Positions 17,974-25,444 of a DNA stretch of 63,338 nt are shown one piece after another. Source of the DNA: Hymenobacter sp. IS2118 (GTDB lineage Bacteria > Bacteroidota > Bacteroidia > Cytophagales > Hymenobacteraceae); the NCBI RefSeq assembly GCF_000715495.1, contig NZ_JNLX01000046.1, positions 1-63,338 of the forward strand, in the 5' to 3' direction. How positions within the stretch are numbered: the stretch's first letter is position 1; each line of letters opens with the position of its first letter. The notes below the pieces were generated by a model. That model did no database searches. It was not told the DNA's origin and saw only the letters and a list, made by a program, of their open reading frames with translations. The position numbers were made by a program, and so were the translations under genes.

Positions 17974-18081
17974 GGAAAAATTAGGTTTACTTTGAGGCCG
18001 AGTGGGCCCTGCGGTTGGCAACGACGCAAGTTAAGCAAAACCTTGTACCGGGTGCGGCCCGTAAGTAGCTCAGCTTATCTC

Positions 18082-18089
18082 TATTTTTG
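18082..18089 (+). promoter_or_regulatory. -7 box TATTTTTG
   Basis: Matches TAnnTTTG and lies 38 bp before the ATG of the lipoprotein gene at 18128. Confidence 0.4.
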
Positions 18090-18127
18090 AATAAACAGCC
18101 GACAACCATTTTTTGATTCTAACCCCT

Positions 18128-18973
18128 ATGAAACGTTCTCTCTTGATGCTTTGCAGCACTACCCTGACCTTAGCCCTGCTGGCCAGCTGCGAAACGAGCA
18201 AACCTGCCACCGATGTAAGCGCTACGGCCAACAATGGCACCACGGCCCCTAGTGGCGTTGCCAGAGCCGAAAGCATGGAGTCGAACGGTATTCGCCTGAC
18301 CCCTTTCAGCGATTCGCCCCGCTACCCCGAGGCCCAGATGAAGCTGCGCTCGCCCATTGGCAATTCCACAATTCCCAGCGGCGAGGTGCCTTTCTCTTAT
18401 CTGGTATCCAATTTTCAGCTCACCAAAATGAGCAGCGGCCCGCAAACGGGCCGCATGGCCAACTCCATGAAAGGCCAGCACATCCACAACATCGTGGATA
18501 ACGAGCCCTACACGGCCCATTACGAAACAAGCTTCAAGAAGGCCCTTCCCGATGGTCAGCACGCCGTGCTTTCTTTCCTGTCGCGCTCCTACCACGAAAG
18601 CCTCAAGCACCGCGGTGCCTACGACCTGCGCATCATCAATGTGGGCGATGTCACCCCAACCGGCGCGCCCATCATCGACGTGAATGCACCCAACCTGTTC
18701 TACAGCCGTCCCAAAGACACGTATTCCGGCGCCGATGCCCGTCGTATCATGCTGGACTTCTACCTGGTAAATACCAACTTGGAGCCCGGCGGCAACCGCG
18801 TGCGCGCCACCATCAACGGCACCGAGTTCATGATTGAAAACTGGCTGCCCTACCAGATGGAAGGCCTGCCAGCCGGCGAAAACACGGTGAAGCTGGAGCT
18901 GATTGACTCTAGTGGCAACTTGCTGCCCGGCGCCTTCAACTCGGTCACCCGCACGTTCACAGTTGCCCCCTAA
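18128..18973 (+). CDS. Hypothetical lipoprotein
   Basis: 281 aa from ATG 18128 (MKRSLLML). The lipobox is LLASC, followed by a Thr/Ala/Asn linker. The mature protein appears to have two beta-rich domains: one around the HIHNIVDNEPY and LPDGQHAVL segments, which recalls small periplasmic domains that present a histidine next to a ligand, and a C-terminal one with MIENWLPYQMEGL and GENTVKLELID. I do not recognise the family. It is followed by a 92-bp hairpin-forming repeat and then the restriction genes. Confidence 0.75.
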   Translation: MKRSLLMLCSTTLTLALLASCETSKPATDVSATANNGTTAPSGVARAESMESNGIRLTPFSDSPRYPEAQMKLRSPIGNSTIPSGEVPFSYLVSNFQLTKMSSGPQTGRMANSMKGQHIHNIVDNEPYTAHYETSFKKALPDGQHAVLSFLSRSYHESLKHRGAYDLRIINVGDVTPTGAPIIDVNAPNLFYSRPKDTYSGADARRIMLDFYLVNTNLEPGGNRVRATINGTEFMIENWLPYQMEGLPAGENTVKLELIDSSGNLLPGAFNSVTRTFTVAP

Positions 18974-18997
18974 TCCGTTTTGGCGGCTCGCCATCAG

Positions 18998-19089
18998 CAC
19001 GTTCTGCTGAATTTCTGAAGGCATCTTCACCACAGAGTAACGAGCTTACTTGGGCGGTGGGGATGCTTTTTGGCGTTCAGCAGAACGTG
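18998..19089. repeat. Hairpin-forming inverted repeat upstream of mcrB
   Basis: Perfect 14-bp arms CACGTTCTGCTGAA (18998-19011) and TTCAGCAGAACGTG (19076-19089), with a second inner pairing between 19021-19031 and 19057-19067. It lies 45 bp before the mcrB start. No T-run follows, so it is not a standard terminator. Confidence 0.7.
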
Positions 19090-19134
19090 TTTTTAGCTTC
19101 ATTTGCATTCGGTCCCGATTCAGTATTGTTTATC

Positions 19135-20430
19135 ATGCCTTCCGCTCCTGCTGCTTCGCCGCCTCCGCTGCTCACCCGCGAGCAAGTGCTCCGGGCTTTG
19201 CGCCAGCTAGCACGCGAGGGACCGCCGCACCTGCCCGCCGGCACCGTTTACGAGCTGGTGTACCGGGGGCGCCGCTATCCGCCCCGCGCCGTGGCCGAGC
19301 GCGCCTATCGCCTGGCTACCAGCGACCCGGCCGCTCGCTGGCCCCGGCCGGCCGGGGCCCCCACCAACGCCTTGCTGGAAGGGCTCGACTTTACCATCAG
19401 CACCAAACGCCCCGTCCTCACCTCGGGCTCGGCCCACGATGGCGAGGAAACCGCCCGCCAGCAGGCCGAAGACCTCTACACGGGTCCGGTAGATGAGGCC
19501 CGGCAAGCGGCAACTGCCCTGCCCACAGCCGCCGAGCCCAACGCCTCTTACGAGGCGCCGGCTTACTCCCGCGCCGATGCCCTGGCCGAGTTGTTTATCA
19601 GCGAAAGCGAGCTGGAAGCGACGCTGGCGGGGCTGGCCCGGCGCCGGAACCTGCTGCTGCAGGGCCCGCCCGGCACGGGCAAAACCTTCCTGGCCCGCCG
19701 CCTGGCGTGGCTGCTGCTGGGCGCCAGAGACGAGCGCCGCATTGAGGTCGTGCAGTTTCATCCCAGCTACGGCTACGAGGATTTCATCTTGGGCTTTCGG
19801 CCCGGTGCCGATGGCCGTTTTCAGCTCGTGCCCGGCGTGCTGCCGCTGCTGTGCCAGCGGGCAATGGCCGACCCTGACCGGCCTTATTTCTTACTCATCG
19901 ATGAGGTGAACCGGGGTAACGTGCCGCGCATTTTCGGCGAGCTGCTGCTGCTGCTCGAAGCCGACAAGCGCGGCCCTGCCCACGCCCTGCGCCTGCCCTA
20001 CGCGCCCCCGGAGGCGCCCCGCTTCTTCGTGCCCGAAAACCTGTTCGTCATTGGCACGCTCAACCTGGCCGACCGTTCGCTGAGTCCGCTGGACTATGCG
20101 CTGCGCCGCCGCTTCGCGTTTGTGGAGTTGAAGCCCCGGTTTGGAACGGCGCTGCGGCAGTTTCTTAAAGGGCGGCAAGTGCCCGAAGAAATCATCGAGC
20201 AGCTGTGCTCCCGCATGGCCGCTCTCAACCAAACCATTGCCGACGACCCGGAATTGGGGCCCGACTTTGTGGTTGGCCACAGCTACTTCTGCCAGCCGCC
20301 TGCCGAGCCTGAGCAGGCCACCGGTTGGCTGCGCCTGATTCTGGAGCAGGAAATCGGCCCGCTCCTCGCCGATTACTGGCGCGAGCAACCCGCCACGGCG
20401 GCAGCCCAACTGCGCAAGCTGCTAGCGTAA
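19135..20430 (+). CDS. mcrB: McrB-type AAA+ ATPase/GTPase of a type IV restriction system
   Basis: 431 aa. Residues 1-150 hold a DNA-recognition-like head with the pattern RYPPRAVAERAYRLA, which resembles the N-terminal head of ScoMcrA-like proteins. Walker A GPPGTGKT is at about 176-183, Walker B FLLIDEVNRGN at about 253, and the McrB-specific sensor (MNxxD in the family) appears as TLNLADRS. McrB proteins form hexamers that bind modified DNA and translocate it with McrC. The partner mcrC follows 69 bp later on the same strand. I chose ATG 19135; the open frame upstream runs into a hairpin repeat. Which DNA modification is recognised cannot be told from the sequence. Confidence 0.88.
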   Translation: MPSAPAASPPPLLTREQVLRALRQLAREGPPHLPAGTVYELVYRGRRYPPRAVAERAYRLATSDPAARWPRPAGAPTNALLEGLDFTISTKRPVLTSGSAHDGEETARQQAEDLYTGPVDEARQAATALPTAAEPNASYEAPAYSRADALAELFISESELEATLAGLARRRNLLLQGPPGTGKTFLARRLAWLLLGARDERRIEVVQFHPSYGYEDFILGFRPGADGRFQLVPGVLPLLCQRAMADPDRPYFLLIDEVNRGNVPRIFGELLLLLEADKRGPAHALRLPYAPPEAPRFFVPENLFVIGTLNLADRSLSPLDYALRRRFAFVELKPRFGTALRQFLKGRQVPEEIIEQLCSRMAALNQTIADDPELGPDFVVGHSYFCQPPAEPEQATGWLRLILEQEIGPLLADYWREQPATAAAQLRKLLA

Positions 20431-20499
20431 CCAGCGGCGTGTTTTCAGCTTTTTTCTACTGAGATTAATTCGCGAAATTCCCAAAATCCGACCAAAGCT

Positions 20500-21549
20500 G
20501 TGATACCGCTTCCCACGCTCTACTACTTCCTGTGCTATGCCTGGAACCGGCTGCCCGAGCCGGCGGTGCTGCAAGCGAGCGAGGCCACGCCGTTTCACCG
20601 GCCGCTGGCCATGCTGGCCCAGGTGCTGCTGCACGGCACGCGGCGCCTGCTCAAAACCGGCCTGCCGCGCACGTTTCAGCCCCAGGAGGCCGAGCTCACC
20701 ACCCTGCGCGGCCGCGTTGAGCTGACGCCCAGCCTGCACCGGGGGTTGCTGGAGCGGGGCCGCGCCAGCTGCACCTTCGATGAGCTGACCACCGACACGC
20801 CGCTACACCGCCTGCTGGCCCAGACGCTGGCCAGCCTGACTACCGCCGCCGACGTGCCCCCAGCCTTGCGCCGGGAGTTGAGCCAGTTACGGCGGCGTTT
20901 GCCCGGTGCCGCTGCCGAGACGACGGCGGCCAGACCTACGCCAGCTACTTTCCGGGAGTTGCGGCGGCAGCGGCCGGGCAATGCGGACGCTTTTCTGCTG
21001 CACGTGTGCGAGCTGGTGTGGCAAACGGCCCTGCCCAATCCCACTGCCCAGGGCCGCGGCCGCTTCGTTGATTTCCACCGCGATGAAGTGTTTATGGCGC
21101 GGCTGTTTGAGCAGTTTACCCGCAATTTTTTCCGGCGCGAGCAACGCCGCTACCGCGTTTACGCCGAAACCATTGCCTGGCAGGCCGAGGGCCAGACCGA
21201 CGACCTCGCCCTGCTCCCCACCATGCTCACGGACACGACCCTCGAAGCGCCAGACCAGAAAATTATCCTCGATACCAAATATTACGCGGCCGCTCTGCGC
21301 ACCCGCTACGACCGGCAGCGGCTCATTGCCCCGCACCTCTACCAGCTCTACGCCTACCTCCAGAACCAGCGGCCAGCCCCGGAACAAGCCCTGGAAGGCA
21401 TTCTCCTCTACCCTACTGCCACCCAAGACGTGCACCTTAGCTACACGTTGGGCGGCCATCCGGTGCGCGTGGTCACCCTCAACCTGCACCAGCCCTGGCC
21501 CGGCATCGCGGCCGACTTGTTGGGTTTGGTTGCCGAAAAGCCAGCGTAG
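20500..21549 (+). CDS. mcrC: McrC-family nuclease subunit
   Basis: 349 aa, starting at GTG. McrC supplies the PD-(D/E)xK nuclease and stimulates the McrB hexamer. A PD-ExK-like core is visible at about 240-263: Asp in TMLTD, then KIILDTKYY with the Asp-x-Lys pair. The N-terminus starts without the usual ~100-residue beta-barrel part of E. coli McrC and instead begins PTLYYFLCYAWNRL, as in the shorter McrC-like proteins often annotated as McrC domain proteins. Cleavage of modified foreign DNA is the likely role, based on the family and on the mcrB gene just upstream. Confidence 0.85.
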   Translation: MIPLPTLYYFLCYAWNRLPEPAVLQASEATPFHRPLAMLAQVLLHGTRRLLKTGLPRTFQPQEAELTTLRGRVELTPSLHRGLLERGRASCTFDELTTDTPLHRLLAQTLASLTTAADVPPALRRELSQLRRRLPGAAAETTAARPTPATFRELRRQRPGNADAFLLHVCELVWQTALPNPTAQGRGRFVDFHRDEVFMARLFEQFTRNFFRREQRRYRVYAETIAWQAEGQTDDLALLPTMLTDTTLEAPDQKIILDTKYYAAALRTRYDRQRLIAPHLYQLYAYLQNQRPAPEQALEGILLYPTATQDVHLSYTLGGHPVRVVTLNLHQPWPGIAADLLGLVAEKPA

Positions 21550-21568
21550 TTGCCTGCACCTTGCAAAT

Positions 21569-21610
21569 AAAAAAGCAGCCCATGCTTCCCTGGCGGGAAA
21601 CATGGGCTGC
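21569..21610 (-). terminator. Rho-independent terminator (minus strand)
   Basis: GCAGCCCATG/CATGGGCTGC stem with a six-T tract on the minus strand. It ends the small Thr-rich lipoprotein gene and may also stop mcrC transcripts. Confidence 0.8.
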
Positions 21611-21654
21611 TTCAAATTAATTGGCGTTGAGCTTATTAAAGGCTCAGCATGCCA

Positions 21655-21882
21655 CTATTGAACTACCTCGGTGGTCGTGGTAGTGCTCGAAGCCTCGGTG
21701 GTAGCAGGGGCCATCGCGTCGGTGGCAGGAGCCATCATCGTGGTGTCGGTGGTCGTGGTCGTGGTGGTTTCCGTAGTGGCAGGAGCCTCAACGGTGGTGG
21801 TTTCGGTCGTCTTCGACTCGCACGAGGTCAGACCAGCAGTCAGGGCGAGGCCCAGGGCAGCAACTTTAATCAGGTTCTTCAT
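21655..21882 (-). CDS. Thr-rich mini-lipoprotein
   Basis: 75 aa. Signal peptide with lipobox (GLTSC) followed by about 55 residues that are nearly all Thr, Ala, Glu, Met and Pro (TTETTTTTTTDTTMM). Such a tail would be disordered and exposed at the membrane. It has its own terminator and lies divergent from the ECF sigma factor gene. The repetitive codons suggest growth by slippage. Short secreted low-complexity lipoproteins are common in Hymenobacter, with no known role. Confidence 0.7.
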   Translation of the reverse strand: MKNLIKVAALGLALTAGLTSCESKTTETTTVEAPATTETTTTTTTDTTMMAPATDAMAPATTEASSTTTTTEVVQ

Positions 21883-21944
21883 TTTGGGGGTAATTTTGAA
21901 AGTGGGTTAGCTCAAAAACTGCCCTTTATGCTGGCTTCGTGAAA

Positions 21945-21986
21945 AAGTAACCCGGCCGATAAAAAAATTATTTTAGTGGGTTACTT
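21945..21986. promoter_or_regulatory. Inverted repeat AAGTAACCC...GGGTTACTT upstream of the sigma gene
   Basis: Perfect 9-bp arms at 21945-21953 and 21978-21986 around an AT-rich centre, 33 bp before the sigma factor ATG and between divergent genes. It could be an operator or a leader hairpin. Confidence 0.45.
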
Positions 21987-22019
21987 GTAGCCTTAACGCG
22001 TATTAACCCCCGAAAGCGA

Positions 22020-22628
22020 ATGAGCAGGGGCAATCCAACTTCTTCTCCTTTGACTCCTACTGACGACGCACTGATTGTTGCCATTCGCGGCGGCGACGAG
22101 CGGGCCCTGGCCCATCTCTACCGGTTGCATTGGCCCATGGTATCCCACTTCGTGCTGCAGAACAGCGGCACGGACGACGATGCCCAGGACGTGTATCAGG
22201 AAGGGGTGATGGTGTTTTATGAAAAAGTTCGCGACGGCTCTCTAGAGCTTAGCTGCCAGATTAAAACCTACCTCTACGCCGTGTGCCGTCGCCTGTGGCT
22301 CAAGCGGCTGACCAGCAAAAGCCGCTTCGGCGTGCGCTTGCTCGACGACGAGGAGCACGGCCCCTACCTTAACACCGGGGCCGAGGAAGACCTGCTTGCC
22401 GCCGAGGAACAGGACCGCCGCTTCGATACCATGAGCGAGGCCCTCAACCACCTTGGCGAGCCCTGCCGCTCGCTTTTAGAAGGTTTTTACCTTCATGATA
22501 AATCGATGCAGGACTTAACTGCAGCGTTTGGCTACACAAATGCCGACAACGCTAAGAATCAGAAATATAAGTGCCTGGTGCGCTTGAAAAAGCTATTTTT
22601 TACCCATTACAAAGAAGAGTCTACCTGA
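22020..22628 (+). CDS. ECF-type sigma-70 factor
   Basis: 202 aa. Region 2 (about 30-100) has the ECF pattern DDAQDVYQEGVMVFYEK and QIKTYLYAVCRRLWLKRL. Region 4 (about 140-195) includes PCRSLLEGFY, MQDLTAAFGYTNADNAKNQKYK and CLVRLKKLF, a form common in Bacteroidota. It would direct RNA polymerase to an unknown regulon. The next gene, 81 bp downstream on the same strand, encodes a membrane protein with an anti-sigma-like N-terminus fused to a protease, so the pair probably forms a sigma/anti-sigma unit. Confidence 0.88.
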   Translation: MSRGNPTSSPLTPTDDALIVAIRGGDERALAHLYRLHWPMVSHFVLQNSGTDDDAQDVYQEGVMVFYEKVRDGSLELSCQIKTYLYAVCRRLWLKRLTSKSRFGVRLLDDEEHGPYLNTGAEEDLLAAEEQDRRFDTMSEALNHLGEPCRSLLEGFYLHDKSMQDLTAAFGYTNADNAKNQKYKCLVRLKKLFFTHYKEEST

Positions 22629-22709
22629 TGGTTTTTGGGTCCGGGCCCATTGCCCGGCACACACGCCGTTTGCTTACCGCCACCGGCTCCGGGCCGGTAG
22701 CTCTTACCC

Positions 22710-23888
22710 ATGATGACCGAAGCAGACTACTACGCCTTATTTGAAGCCTACGCCCTGGGCGAGCTGGCCGGGCCTGCCCGCGCCAACCTCGAAGCGCGCC
22801 TGGCCGCCGACCCGGCACTGGCCCTGCGTTACGCTGACTTTACGGAGCTGACCGATACCCTGCGCGCTTATGGACAGCGGCAACAGGTGCGCCAGCAATT
22901 AAAAAGCATGCACGCCACCATGCTGGCCGCTGACGCGCCCGAAGCATTCATCCCTGCTGGAACCCTTCCTGAGACCGGTCAGCTTACCTCCTCGGTGAAC
23001 CCCATATTGCGGATTTCGCGCACCGAGCGCCGGCTGCGCGACTTCTGGAACGGCCACCGGGCCACGATGGGCGTAGCTGCTTCGGTGGCGGTGCTGGCGG
23101 TGTTCAGCACCTTGCTGGGCCTGGAATGGTGGCGCGCTGCCAAAACCCAGCCTTCGATGTATGGCTACACCGTGCTTCGGCGCGAAGTAGAACGCATCAA
23201 GAAGAGCCAGAAGGATTTGAGCATTACGCTAAACCAGTTTGGCCGCTCCGCCGCAACCCCGCCGGTGGCTCGGGAAAGCAGCGGCACCGGCTTCGCCCTG
23301 ACTTCAGAAGGCTATCTGGTAACGAGTTACCACGTCATCCAGGGAGCTGATTCGGTGCTGGTGGAGGGCCACGACCGCAAGCGCTACCACGCCGAACCGG
23401 TGTATTCCGACCGCAAGCACGATTTGGCCATTCTGCGCATCACCGACAAGAAATTCACCGGTTTTGGCCGGCTGCCCTACGCCATCAAAGAAGGCGAGGC
23501 AGATTTGGGCGAACGGGTTTATACCCTGGGCTTCCCCCGCGAAGACGTGGTGTACGGCGAAGGCGCTCTGAGTGCCCGCTCGGGCTTCAAGGGCGATACC
23601 GCGTTCTACCAGGTTAGCATTCCGGTGAATCCGGGCAACTCCGGCGGCCCGCTGCTCGATGAGCGCGGCAACCTGATTGGCGTGGTAAGCGGCCGGCAGA
23701 ATGATGCGCAGAGCGCTGCTTTCGCCACCAAATCGTCGTATCTGGTGCGGCTCGTCGATTCTCTGGCTGCCGCCAAACCGGCCGTGCCCTACCTCCTGCC
23801 CCGCTACGGGCAGCTGGCGGGTAACAGCCGCCCGCAGCAGCTCAAAAAGCTGCAGGATTATGTATTCGTCGTGAAGGTGTTTGAATAA
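22710..23888 (+). CDS. Anti-sigma-like/trypsin-like (HtrA family) membrane protease fusion
   Basis: 392 aa. Residues 1-70 look like an anti-sigma N-terminal domain (YALFEAYALGELAGP and acidic/Ala helices). A single membrane segment is at about 118-138. The outer part (about 185-350) is an S1C (DegP-like) protease with a full triad: His208 (TSYHVIQG), Asp238 (KHDLAIL) and Ser311 (NPGNSGGPL). There is no PDZ domain. It follows the ECF sigma gene on the same strand. By inference it holds the sigma factor at the membrane, and the periplasmic protease domain senses or processes a signal; whether it cleaves itself is unknown. Confidence 0.85.
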   Translation: MMTEADYYALFEAYALGELAGPARANLEARLAADPALALRYADFTELTDTLRAYGQRQQVRQQLKSMHATMLAADAPEAFIPAGTLPETGQLTSSVNPILRISRTERRLRDFWNGHRATMGVAASVAVLAVFSTLLGLEWWRAAKTQPSMYGYTVLRREVERIKKSQKDLSITLNQFGRSAATPPVARESSGTGFALTSEGYLVTSYHVIQGADSVLVEGHDRKRYHAEPVYSDRKHDLAILRITDKKFTGFGRLPYAIKEGEADLGERVYTLGFPREDVVYGEGALSARSGFKGDTAFYQVSIPVNPGNSGGPLLDERGNLIGVVSGRQNDAQSAAFATKSSYLVRLVDSLAAAKPAVPYLLPRYGQLAGNSRPQQLKKLQDYVFVVKVFE

Positions 23889-23936
23889 GCATTGATTTTG
23901 TTGGTGATGGCTGCGCTACGCCGCTATTCGCATCAG

Positions 23937-23971
23937 AAAGGCCTGTTTCTTCATTGAGACAGGCCTTTTTG
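23937..23971 (+). terminator. Rho-independent terminator
   Basis: AAAGGCCTGTTTC/GAGACAGGCCTTT stem with a short loop and T-run, downstream of the protease gene. Confidence 0.8.
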
Positions 23972-24138
23972 CTGTTCGTTTTTACCAGTTTTACCTGGCG
24001 TTGGGTTTTGCCCCTTTTTCGCTGTTGGAGACACAAATAGCCCCTTTGCCAACAACCTTAACACCCTTATTTCAGTATTCAGACTCAGGCCAAGCGTGCC
24101 TGAATCCTACCATTCCATATTACTTAACTCCGCTTCCC

Positions 24139-24978
24139 GTGGCTCAAAATCAACAAACTCCCCCTAGCAGCAACGACGTTGCTGGCTCGGCTCTTTTCAA
24201 GAAGTTCCTGGGCACTGCCGAAGGCTACATCCGCCAGCCCACCCGCATGAAAACGCTGCTGACGGATGCCTACAAAAAGGCCAGCGACAAAAACGACGTG
24301 GGCACGCTGGCTCACGAAGCCTGGGAAACCCTCCAGACGATGTTCCGGCTCATCAAGGCCTCGATGTCGGGTGAATACACGGGCGTACCCGGTACGACCA
24401 TTGCGGCGGCCGTAGCCGTGCTCATCTATTTTCTGAGCCCTATTGACCTGATTCCGGATTTCATTCCGGTGATTGGTTTGCTCGATGACGTGGCACTGGT
24501 AGCATGGTTCTCAACTACACTCAAGGGCGAGATGGATAAATTTCAGGAATGGGAAACCAGCAGTGCCCGCGTGGTAGCCGTCACGGGCAGCCCAGCTCAG
24601 GCGTATGCCGCCACGGATAAGGAAACGCCGGCTTCGGCGGCAGACGTAGCTGCTTCGGCTACTGCCACGGCCAGCAACGAGGTGAAGCACGATGCCGACG
24701 CGCTCGACGAGCAAGCCGAAGCATCAGCAGCCCGTCGTAGCAGCAGCACCGGTACTACCGCACTTTCAGAAGGTGCGGTGCTCTCCAAGGAATCGGCCAA
24801 GTCTCACGGCACGACCGACCTGCCCGGCGCTCCTGCGGTGGGTGGCCCTTCGGCTACCGATTCTACCTCCGGTTCCGAGCCCACTACTCCTACCAATGGC
24901 CCTACTGTTCGGGCTTGGGAAGGTAGCCGCAACCCTGCGGATGCCGGCAACCTCGATACCGGCGGCAACGTCCGGTAA
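24139..24978 (+). CDS. DUF1232 (YkvA-type) membrane protein with long disordered tail
   Basis: 279 aa from GTG 24139. Residues 20-150 include the DUF1232 signature LSPIDLIPDFIPVIGLLDD with a neighbouring membrane segment (AAAVAVLIYF). The last ~110 residues are low complexity (Ala, Ser, Thr, Pro) and look disordered. The function of DUF1232 is unknown; some members are linked to envelope stress. The frame is open from a TTG at 24001, but the extra 46 residues have no domain character, so I prefer the GTG. It is convergent with the acyl-carrier-like gene across a shared terminator. Confidence 0.8.
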   Translation: MAQNQQTPPSSNDVAGSALFKKFLGTAEGYIRQPTRMKTLLTDAYKKASDKNDVGTLAHEAWETLQTMFRLIKASMSGEYTGVPGTTIAAAVAVLIYFLSPIDLIPDFIPVIGLLDDVALVAWFSTTLKGEMDKFQEWETSSARVVAVTGSPAQAYAATDKETPASAADVAASATATASNEVKHDADALDEQAEASAARRSSSTGTTALSEGAVLSKESAKSHGTTDLPGAPAVGGPSATDSTSGSEPTTPTNGPTVRAWEGSRNPADAGNLDTGGNVR

Positions 24979-24994
24979 GTTTCCTCCCGCATCC

Positions 24995-25040
24995 AACGCA
25001 AAAAATCCCGGTAACTCACGTTACCGGGATTTTTTGCGTT
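24995..25040. terminator. Bidirectional terminator
   Basis: A 20-bp perfect stem with AACGCAAAAAATCCCGGTAA as its left arm and a 6-base loop. It has T-runs on both strands and lies between convergent genes. Confidence 0.9.
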
Positions 25041-25061
25041 GGTGAGAAAACGAATTATTGC

Positions 25062-25328
25062 TTACGCAGCGGCAGCATGGTCGCGCACGTAGCGCACAAA
25101 GTCGCCCACCGTGTACAAAGGCACTTCGTCGGGAATGACGATGCTGAAGTTGCGCTCCAACTCCAGAATGATATCCACTACGTCGAGCGTTTCGAAGCGC
25201 AGGTCGCGGGCGAGGCTGGCAGTTTTGCGCACCCGGCTGGCCCGAATGGCTTTGCGCTTGCTGATGATTCGAAAGACCTGCTGTTCAATAGTAGGGCTAA
25301 GGGTGGGCCTTGTAGCGGATACGTACAT
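25062..25328 (-). CDS. Acyl carrier protein-like protein lacking the phosphopantetheine serine
   Basis: 88 aa with the four-helix ACP pattern. It aligns over its length with E. coli AcpP: PTIEQQVFRII (helix 1), ASLARDL, then LDVVDIILELE (helix 2), IVIPDE and TVGDFVRYV (helix 4). In place of the DSL motif that carries 4'-phosphopantetheine it has ETL (RDLRFETLDVV), so the modified Ser is Thr. The codon ACG is clear. An ordinary acyl-carrier role is therefore doubtful; it may be a structural or regulatory ACP paralogue. I use ATG 25328. It lies 116 bp downstream of the RND pump gene on the same strand. Confidence 0.8.
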   Translation of the reverse strand: MYVSATRPTLSPTIEQQVFRIISKRKAIRASRVRKTASLARDLRFETLDVVDIILELERNFSIVIPDEVPLYTVGDFVRYVRDHAAAA

Positions 25329-25444
25329 AATAATAAGCAAAAAGGAGGGAGTAGAATTGATGAGAACAGGTTTGTTTAAGGTGCTCGCCGGTCGTTTTTG
25401 CTGCAACAAAAACGTACCAGCGAGCTCCCACAACGCCTAAATAG

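Noticed and set aside
24001..24138. A TTG start for the DUF1232 gene
   Set aside because: The extra 46 residues show no conserved pattern; the GTG at 24139 starts nearer the conserved part. Not fully excluded.
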